From: Allosphingosinicella sp.
GTDB lineage: Bacteria > Pseudomonadota > Alphaproteobacteria > Sphingomonadales > Sphingomonadaceae
Length of the DNA stretch: 39,288 nucleotides
Direction of reading: 5' to 3'
NCBI GenBank assembly: GCA_030447665.1
Contig: JAUJOJ010000005.1
Coordinates: 92,751 to 132,038, forward strand
Below the pieces are notes generated by a model. It ran no database searches. It was given only the letters and a program-made list of their open reading frames with translations, and was not told the DNA's origin. A program made the translations under genes and the position numbers. Shown here one piece after another: positions 8,376 through 15,374 of this stretch. Numbering within the stretch: position 1 is the first letter of the stretch; every line of letters starts with the position of its first letter.

Positions 8376-8701
8376 AGGGTCCAGACCTGTACTTTATGAG
8401 GCCGTGACAAGGGGAGATTTGGCGCAGGGCAAGGCACGAGTGCGGCAGATAGCGGTCACTATCTGCCAATCCAACGCAGCCATGGCCCGCGCAGGTGCGG
8501 ACTGCCCCCGGCAGTCCGCAGCCATGTCCGGGGGACATGGCAACCTGCTGTCCCCTTGCCCCTCCGGGGTGGTGCCAAGGACGGCGATCCGCAGCGTCGA
8601 GCGCGCTCGACGTGGTGCCCGCCACGCCTTCGCGCGCTCTCCTTGCGGGCTCATCCGTCCTTGGTACCATCACGGCCTCATAAAGTACAGGTCTGGACCC
8701 T
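8376..8701 (-). repeat. 326-bp structured inverted-repeat element, copy 1
   Basis: The element has perfect 32-bp terminal inverted repeats that begin AGGGTCCAGACCTGTACTTT (8376-8407 and 8670-8701). The core has strong hairpins: GGCAGATAG/CTATCTGCC at 8444-8467; a junction with an outer stem GCAGGT (8491-8496) / ACCTGC (8543-8548) that encloses GCGGACTGCC/GGCAGTCCGC (8497-8519) and GCCATGTCC/GGACATGGC (8521-8541). No transposase or credible reading frame is inside. TTA flanks both sides if the element is taken as 8377-8700, a possible 3-bp target duplication. It fills the gap between the mrp stop (14 bases away) and the CoA-binding gene start (4 bases away), both on the minus strand. A second copy of identical length lies at 25944-26269. 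MITE-like transposable element or intercistronic RNA module. Confidence 0.85.
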
Positions 8702-8715
8702 TAATCTCCTTGCCT

Positions 8716-9698
8716 TCAGAACGCCATCTGCCGCTTCGGGTTCAGCTGCTCGATCAGCTGCTGCGCGATCTGGAGGAAGGGCTTGGCGTCTTCGCCGTCG
8801 CCGGCGGCAGGCGGCGTCCCGGCGTCCGACATGCGCCGGATCGACAGGGTGAGCGGCACCCGGCCGAGGAACGGGATCGACATGACCTTGGCCGCCGCCT
8901 CCGCGCCGCCCGCGCCGAACGGGTCGGAGATCTCGCCGCAATGCGGGCAGGCATAGCCCGACATGTTCTCGACGAGGCCGAGGATCGGCACGTCCATCTT
9001 GCGGAACAGGTCGATTGCGCGGGTGGCGTCGATCAGGGCAAGGTCCTGCGGCGTGGAGACGATCACCGCGCCGGCAGGCTTCCATTTCTGGATGAGCGAG
9101 AGCTGGATGTCGCCGGTGCCGGGGGAAGATCGACGACCAGCATTTCGGTGTCGCCCCAGTCTGCGTCGACGAGTTGGCCGAGCGCGCTTGCCGCCATCGG
9201 TCCGCGCCAGGCGAGCGCACTCCCTTCCTCGACCAATTGGCCGAGCGAGAGCATGCGGATGCCGTGCGCTTCGACCGGAACGATCAGCTTGTCGATCAGC
9301 TCGGGCCGCTGGTTGTTGCCCATGATGCGCGGCTGGGACGGGCCGTAAATGTCCGCATCGACCAGCCCGACCTTCCGACCGGTTCTTGCCAGGGCAATGG
9401 CGAGATTGGCGGAAAGCGTCGACTTGCCGACCCCGCCCTTGCCGCTGCCGATCGCGATGAGGGTCCGCCGGACCTTGTCGGCGGTCATGGCGATGCGAAC
9501 CTCGCCGATGCCGGGAGCGTCCGCCAAGGCTGCGCGGATGCGCCGCTCCATCCCCGCCCGTTCCTCCGCCGAAAGCCCGGTGACGTCGAGGATCAGGCTG
9601 GCAACGCCTTCCTTCAAGCGCGGTGCGGAGATGCGCCCGCTTTCCGCCAGCTCGGGGAAGCGGGCCAAGGCCTCGATTATCGTCGCGCTCTCGCTCAT
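8716..9698 (-). CDS. mrp: Mrp/ApbC-family Fe-S cluster carrier ATPase (one frameshift)
   Basis: The N-terminal domain of about 90 residues is the MIP18/DUF59-like part. It is followed by a deviant Walker A, SGKGGVGKST, the ADIYGPSQPRIMG segment and the Walker B-like MLVVDLPP. The C-terminal part has the conserved ENMSGYACPHCGE with the CxxC that binds a bridging Fe-S cluster. Mrp proteins carry Fe-S clusters to apo-enzymes in the cytoplasm. At the G-run 9121-9125 the frame shifts: one more base turns DLPPAPATS into the family motif DLPPGTGDIQLS and joins both halves. The start is placed at ATG 9698 (MSESATIIEAL); an upstream in-frame ATG at 9734 is less likely. Divergent from hflK. Confidence 0.85.
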
Positions 9699-9808
9699 GC
9701 GCGGACCGATAGGCATCCTCACGACCGATGCCACTGTTTTTCCGCCCGGGCGATACCTATAAAGGTTCCATGATCAGATTATCCGGGTGGGGCGCGCGGC
9801 TTGGCGCC

Positions 9809-10858
9809 ATGCTGAACGAGAATAGAGGCGGACCCTGGGGCACGGGCGGCGGAGGCGGCTCGGGCGGCGGCGGCGGTCCGCGCAATCCCTGGGGCCAGCC
9901 GCCGCGGCGGCCACGGCCGGGCGGCGGCAACGTCACCTCGCTCGATGAATTCCTGAGAAAGAGCAAGGCGCGCTTCGGCGGCGGCTTCCCCAGCAGGACG
10001 GACGGCCTTATTGGCTCTATGGCCTCGGCATCGCGCTTCTGCTGTGGCTGCTCTTCACCAGCGTCCATCGCATCGGCCCGCAGGAAGCCGGCGTCATTAC
10101 CCGGTTCGGCAGCTATGCAGGCACGCTGCAGCCCGGGATGAAATTCACCTTCCCCTCACCGATCGACCATGTCGAGAAGGTCGACGTCCAGGAGATCCGC
10201 ACCGTCGATGTCGGAAGCACCGACAGCAGCAGCGAGAACCTGATCCTGACGGGCGACCAGAACATCATCGACCTTGCTTATTCGGTGCGCTGGAACATCA
10301 GCGACCCCGAGCGCTACCTTTTCCAGATCAAGGATCCGGAGCAGACGATCCGCGAGGTCGCGGAGACCGCGATGCGCGCGGTGGTGGCCGGCGTGACCCT
10401 CGAGGAAGCGATCGGTGCCGGGCGCAGCGAGATCGAGCAACGCGTCCAGCAGGTGATGCAGCAGCGTCCTCAACGATTATCGCGCGGGCGTCCAGGTCCA
10501 GGGCGTGGCGATCAAGCAGTCGGATCCGCCGGCCGCCGTCAACGACGCCTTCAAGGAAGTCTCGGCCGCCCAGCAGCAGGCCCAGTCCTATATCAACGAC
10601 GCGCGCGCTTATGCGCTGCAGCTGACCGCCAAGGCGCAGGGCGAGGCCGCGGCTTTCGACAAGGTCTATGTCCAGTACAAGGCCGCGCCCGAGGTGACCC
10701 GCCGCCGCATGTATTACGAGACGATGGAAAAGGTGCTGTCGAAGGTCGACAAGACGGTCGTCGAGGCGCCGGGGGTAACGCCCTATCTGGCGTTGCCGGA
10801 GGTGCAGAAGCGCTCCGCCCCGGCCACCACCACCACGACCGAGGGAGCCGCCCGATGA
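9809..10858 (+). CDS. hflK: Membrane protease modulator HflK (two frameshifts)
   Basis: Starts with MLNENRGGPWG and a Gly-rich, Pro/Arg-rich cytoplasmic tail typical of HflK. One membrane helix follows (YWLYGLGIALLLWLLF), then the SPFH/band-7 domain (RIGPQEAGVITRFG, LQPGMKFTFPSPID, VRWNISDPERYLF) and the Ala/Gln-rich helix AAQQQAQSYINDARAYALQL. HflK and HflC form the large inner-membrane cage that restrains FtsH. The frame is broken twice: in the C-run near 9988-9992 (one base short) and near 10461-10468. Bridging both shifts gives a continuous HflK of normal length. The stop overlaps the HflC start by 4 bases (ATGA), so the pair is translationally coupled. Confidence 0.87.
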
Positions 10859-11718
10859 CTGCGCGCCTGATGCGCAATCCGATTGCGCTCGCCTTCGTCG
10901 CGATCCTCCTCCTGATCCTCGCCGCCAGCACCTTCTCGGTGGTGCCGGAGACGAAGCAGGCGGTGATCGTCAGGTTCGGGGATCCGGCCCGGATCATCAA
11001 TCCTTACCAGACCGGTACGCCGTTCGGGCAGACCGGTGCCGGCATCATCGCGCGCATCCCGTTCGCCGAGGAGATCCACTGGATCGACAAGCGCATCCTC
11101 TCCGTCGAGATGGACCGTCAGCAGGTGCTCTCGACCGATCAGCTTCGGCTCCAGGTCGATGCCTTTGCGCGCTACCGGATCGTCGATCCGCTGAGGATGT
11201 TCATCTCCGCCCGCACCGAGGAGCGGGTCAGCGAACAGCTGAAGCCGATCCTCGGCTCGGCGCTTCGCAACGAGCTCGGGCGCCGCCCGTTCGCGGCCTT
11301 GCTCAGCCCCGAGCGCGGGCAGATGATGGACAATATCCAGCGGGCGCTGAACCGCGTCGCGGCCCAGTACGGCGCCGAGATCGTCGACGTCCGCATCAAG
11401 CGTGCCGACCTGCCCGAAGGAACGCCGCTCGAATCCGCATACCAGCGGATGATCACGGCACGCCAGCAGGAGGCGCGCTCGATCCGCGCCCAGGGCCTGA
11501 AGCAGGCGCAGATCATCCGTGCCGAGGCCGATGCCGAAGCGTCCAACACCTATGCGGAGGCGTTCGGCAAGGATCCGGATTTCTACGATTTCTACCGGGC
11601 CATGCAGTCTTACGAGACGACCTTCATCAACGATGGATCGGGCAAGGAGATGGGCCGTTCCAGCATCGTCCTGTCGCCCAGCAACGATTATCTCAGGGAG
11701 TTTCGCGGACGGCGATGA
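10855..11718 (+). CDS. hflC: Membrane protease modulator HflC
   Basis: A 287-residue protein with an N-terminal membrane anchor (IALAFVAILLLILAASTF) and an SPFH domain: VPETKQAVIVRFGDPARII, IDKRILSVEMDRQQVLSTDQ, VDAFARYRIVDP. It has the helical segment RMITARQQEARSIRAQGLKQ and a YRAMQSYE near the C-terminus, all typical for HflC. It forms the FtsH-regulating HflKC complex with the product of the overlapping upstream gene. The ATG at 10855 lies in the ATGA overlap and gives the expected length. The downstream degP gene, 120 bases away on the same strand, points to an envelope quality-control cluster. Confidence 0.92.
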   Translation: MTARLMRNPIALAFVAILLLILAASTFSVVPETKQAVIVRFGDPARIINPYQTGTPFGQTGAGIIARIPFAEEIHWIDKRILSVEMDRQQVLSTDQLRLQVDAFARYRIVDPLRMFISARTEERVSEQLKPILGSALRNELGRRPFAALLSPERGQMMDNIQRALNRVAAQYGAEIVDVRIKRADLPEGTPLESAYQRMITARQQEARSIRAQGLKQAQIIRAEADAEASNTYAEAFGKDPDFYDFYRAMQSYETTFINDGSGKEMGRSSIVLSPSNDYLREFRGRR

Positions 11719-11838
11719 GGAGAGGGCGGCCCTCGCTTATTCAAATTCCGTTCAGCCGCATATCATAGCCTGAAACCGGGGATTTCGGGCCGTTCTGCCC
11801 ACTCGGTCGGGCACGAAGATGACGAGGAGAATATCACA

Positions 11839-13386
11839 GTGCGTTACGTCTATGGCATTACCGCCGCCCTCCTGCTCGGTGGAACCGCCGCGACGCTGAC
11901 CGTCGGCCCGGTGGGTGCGCAGACGGCGCAAAATGCGCCCGGCACCATCGCGGGCGCCACGCCGCGGCCCGGCGCCCCGATGAGCTTTGCCGATCTTGCG
12001 GCGCGGCTGCAGCCGGCGGTCGTCAACATCTCGACCCGCCAGTCAGTCCCGGTCCGCAACCAGCAATTGCCCCCCGGCTTCGAGGATTTCTTCCGTCGCT
12101 TCGGCGCCCCGGTGCCTGAGGGTAACGAGGGTGGCCCCAGCACCCGCCGCGGCGGATCGCTCGGATCGGGCTTCATCATTTCGGCTGACGGTTATGTCGT
12201 CACCAACAATCACGTAATCGCCCCCGCCCGCAACGGCGCTACGGTGGATTCGATCACCGTCACGCTGCCGGACCGGAAGGAATATCAGGCAAGGCTGGTC
12301 GGCCGCGACACCGCCTCGGACCTGGCGCTGCTCAAGATCGACGCCGCCGACCTGCCGTTCGTTCGCTTCGGAGATTCGACCCGGGCGCGTGTCGGCGACT
12401 GGGTGGTCGCGATCGGCAACCCGTTCGGCATCGGCAGCACGGTCACGGCCGGCATCGTCTCGGCGCTCCACCGCAATATCGGTTCGGGCGCCTATGACCG
12501 CTACATCCAGACCGACGCATCGATCAACCAGGGGAATTCCGGCGGCCCGATGTTCGATATCAACGGCAACGTGATCGGCATCAATACGGCGCTGATCTCG
12601 CCGACGGGCGGCAATGTCGGCATCGGCTTTGCCATCCCGGCCGAGCAGGCGGCTCCGATCATCGATTCGCTCCGCCGCGGGCAGCGCGTGCGGCGCGGCT
12701 ATATCGGCGTCAGCCTCCAGCCGCTCGACGAGAGCGTCGCAACCGCGCTCGGCATTCCGAAGGATCGCGGCGAGCTCATCCGCGCCGTGACCCCGGGCGG
12801 TGCAGCCGCGCGGGCCGGCATTCAGCAGGGCGACGTGATCGTGACGGTCGCCGGCAGGGCGGTCACTCCGGACGAATCCCTGGCCTATCTCATCTCCCGC
12901 CAGCCGGTGGGCTCGCGCGTGCCGGTCGAGCTCATCCGCAACGGCCGCCGCCAGAGCGTTACCGTGCAGGTCGCGGAGCGGCCGACCGAGGAGGAGCTGG
13001 CGCGGCTCAACGGGATCGAGCCGGAAACCGAGCTCAACGAGCAGCCGGCCGAGCGGCAGTCGCCTGGCCAGCGTTCCGCCCGCGCAAGCCTCGGCATCAC
13101 CGTGCAGGCGCTGACGCCGGACGTGGCGCGGTCGCTTCGGATCACGGATCCCAATGCGCGCGGGGTCGTGGTCACTTCGGTCGATCCGAACAGCGATGCT
13201 GCGGCGAAGGGCATCCAGCAGGGCGACGTGATCCTGTCGGTGAACCAGCGCAGCACGGCCACGCCGGAAGAGGCCGCGGCCGCGGTCGAGGCGGCGCGCG
13301 GCGCGGGCCGGAACTCGGTCCTGCTCTACGTCCGCCGCGCGAACAACCCGCCGCTTTACATCGGCGTCGATCTCGCTCGCCGCTAA
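11839..13386 (+). CDS. degP: Periplasmic Do-family serine endopeptidase (DegP/HtrA)
   Basis: A 515-residue protein with a signal peptide ending near residue 28 (VGPVGAQTA). The trypsin-like domain has the triad His125 (VTNNHVI), Asp161 (TASDLALLK) and Ser234 (NQGNSGGPM). Two PDZ domains follow, with carboxylate-binding GYIGVSLQP and ASLGITVQAL. The family degrades or refolds damaged envelope proteins. The start is GTG at 11839 with GAGGAG a few bases upstream; no ATG fits as well. The gap from hflC (11719-11838) probably holds its own promoter, though I could not pick out a sigma-32 or EcfG-type site with confidence. Confidence 0.93.
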   Translation: MRYVYGITAALLLGGTAATLTVGPVGAQTAQNAPGTIAGATPRPGAPMSFADLAARLQPAVVNISTRQSVPVRNQQLPPGFEDFFRRFGAPVPEGNEGGPSTRRGGSLGSGFIISADGYVVTNNHVIAPARNGATVDSITVTLPDRKEYQARLVGRDTASDLALLKIDAADLPFVRFGDSTRARVGDWVVAIGNPFGIGSTVTAGIVSALHRNIGSGAYDRYIQTDASINQGNSGGPMFDINGNVIGINTALISPTGGNVGIGFAIPAEQAAPIIDSLRRGQRVRRGYIGVSLQPLDESVATALGIPKDRGELIRAVTPGGAAARAGIQQGDVIVTVAGRAVTPDESLAYLISRQPVGSRVPVELIRNGRRQSVTVQVAERPTEEELARLNGIEPETELNEQPAERQSPGQRSARASLGITVQALTPDVARSLRITDPNARGVVVTSVDPNSDAAAKGIQQGDVILSVNQRSTATPEEAAAAVEAARGAGRNSVLLYVRRANNPPLYIGVDLARR

Positions 13387-13446
13387 TCCTTCCGCACGTC
13401 CGGCTTGCCGCGCCTCCTTCCTTCGGGAATAGGTGCGGCGGCCGGG

Positions 13447-13709
13447 CTAGACGCCTTCGATCGGATCAGGCTGAATCAGCTTGATCCGTGAATCAAGGTC
13501 TTGGGTCATATGAAAAGGCGATCCCCAGTTACGCCTTCGGCGGACTGGCGCGTAGCTGGGGCGACCGGCTCCGGCAAGATCGTGACCCTGCAGGGCTCGC
13601 TTTCCGGCGGCAAGGCGGAGCCGTCCTTGTCGGATAAGAAGGGCTCCAGATCGGCATGGTCTTGAGCACTTCCCGGCCGAAAAACCGGTGCCCAGTTTTC
13701 GGGAAGTGC
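13447..13709. repeat. Mosaic of palindromic repeats before the herA-like gene
   Basis: The stretch after degP is non-coding. It holds a dyad GATCAGGCTGAATCAGCTTGATC (about 13461-13483). A hairpin follows whose arms are GGCGATCCCCAGTTACGC and GCGTAGCTGGGGCGACC. Next comes a 46-base piece (13555-13600) nearly identical to the Walker A coding region of the herA-like gene at 13854-13900. Finally there is a composite repeat (13592-13709) that recurs inverted at 32100-32217. The last part contains GCACTTCCC/GGGAAGTGC arms at 13666-13709. Small reading frames here have no family features. Confidence 0.6.
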
Positions 13710-13734
13710 AAACCATTGGCGTGAACAGCAGGAT

Positions 13735-15374
13735 CTGGGATCTTCATCGGCCTGGGGAGCAACGGCGATCCCTGCTCCTCGCCTCAACGAGACCCAGGAG
13801 GGCGTGCTCAACATCGCCGCGTGGCCGGACGAGCCAATCGGCACGGCCTGATCGCTGGGGCGACCGGCACCGGCAAGACCGTGACCCTGCAGGGCCTCGC
13901 CGAAGGTTTCTCGGCGGCGGGCGTTCCCGTCTTCCTCGCCGATGTGAAGGGCGATCTGGCCGGCATGGCCATGCCCGGCTCGCCCACGTCCAAGCTTCAC
14001 GACGCGCTGACCGCCCGCGCCGCCGAGCTCGGCCTCGCAAACCATTCCTATGCCGACAATCCGGTGGTCTTCTGGGATCTGTTCGGTGAGCACAAGATCG
14101 AGCAGGTGGTGCGGCTCATTCGATCCAAGGGCGTCGGCGGTCCGCACCCCGTCTCGAGGAGTCACCAGGGCAGCTCGGCATGGGGGTGCTGCTCCTCGCC
14201 CGGCTGATGAACCCGCGAGACCCAGGAGGGCGTGCTCAACATCGATCTTCCGCGTGGCGGACGAGGAGGGGCTGCTGCTCCTCAACCTCGAGGACCTGCA
14301 GGCGCTGCTCCTCCATTGCGCCGACAATGCGTCCGACTTGCGGGGCGCTACGGCAACGTCACTCGCCCAAGCGTCGGCGCCATCCAGCGGCAGCTCCTCC
14401 AGCTCGAATCAGGGTGGCGGCAGCTTTTTCGGCGAGCCGGCGCTGGAGATTTCGGATCTCCTCCAGGTGGATGAGCTCGGCCGCGGCTTCGTCAACATCC
14501 TTGCCGCCGACAGAATTGATGACCAGCCCGAAGCTCTATGCGACCTTCCTCCTCTGGCTGCTGTCCGAGCTGTTCGAGGAGCTGCCCGAGATCGGCGATC
14601 CCGAAAAGCCGAAGCTCGTCTTCTTCTTCGATGAAGCTCATCTTCTCTTCGACGATGCCCCGAAGGGGCTTCGGGACAAGATCGAGCAGGTGGTGCGGCT
14701 GTTCGATCCAAGGGCGTCGGCGTCTATTTCATCACGCAGAACCCGGTCGACATCCCCGAGGAGGTCGCCGGGCAGCTCGGCAACCGGGTGCAGCATGCAT
14801 TGCGCGCCTATACGCCGCGCGACCAAGGGCGATCAAGGCGGCGGCCGAGACGTTCCGGATCAATCCCAGGCCCAGGCTGGACGTCGAGACCGCCATCTCC
14901 GAGTTGAAGGTAGGCGAGGCTCTCGTCTCGGTCCTTCAGGAGGATGGATCGCCGACGCCGGTCGAGCGGACCCTGATCAAGCCGCCTCGCTCGCGCCTGG
15001 GGCCGCTGACGGAGCGGGAGCGGGCGGTGATCCAGGCGGCATCTCCCCTCGCCGGCAAGTATGACGATCCTGTCGATCGGGAGAGTGCGGAGGAGATCCT
15101 CAAGGCGCGCGGCGAGGAGACCGCGGCTGCGGCTGCGGCCGAGAAAGCGGATGCTGAGGACGCGAAGGCCGCCGCGATCCGAGCCAAGGAAGAGGCGCGG
15201 CAGCGCGCTGCGGCTGCCAAGGAACAGGCGCTCGATCGCACCCGAAAATCCAGTCCGCCGCTGGCGGAACATATGGTGCGGCAGGTCGGCAAGGCCGTGC
15301 AGCGGCAGATGGTCAACAGGGTGGCGGGCTCACTCGTCCGCGGCATACTCGGTGGGCTTTTCAAGGGAAGATAG
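13735..15374 (+). pseudogene. HerA-like helicase/ATPase (DUF853 family), scrambled by frameshifts and internal duplications
   Basis: Pieces in different frames together give a recognisable DUF853-type ATPase. These are [11 protein letters not shown] at the start, [20 protein letters not shown] (Walker A, about 13830-13890), [30 protein letters not shown] and [20 protein letters not shown]. They continue with [36 protein letters not shown] (Walker B, about 14610-14660) and [20 protein letters not shown]. The C-terminal part has a long Ala/Glu-rich helix and ends LVRGILGGLFKGR. The family is a hexameric DNA-dependent motor-like ATPase of unclear role. At least six frameshifts occur, and short internal segments are present twice (see findings). 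It ends directly at the OPT transporter start. Either a corrupted assembly of an intact gene or a decaying gene. Confidence 0.72.

Noticed and set aside
8376..8701. CRISPR-like or tRNA-like reading of the element hairpins
   Set aside because: There are no regularly spaced direct repeats, and no T-loop or anticodon arrangement, so neither class fits.
10138..11718. One apparent 526-residue protein spanning hflK and hflC
   Set aside because: The frame joins the middle of HflK to HflC only because of the frameshift near 10465; HflK and HflC motifs and the ATGA overlap show two genes.
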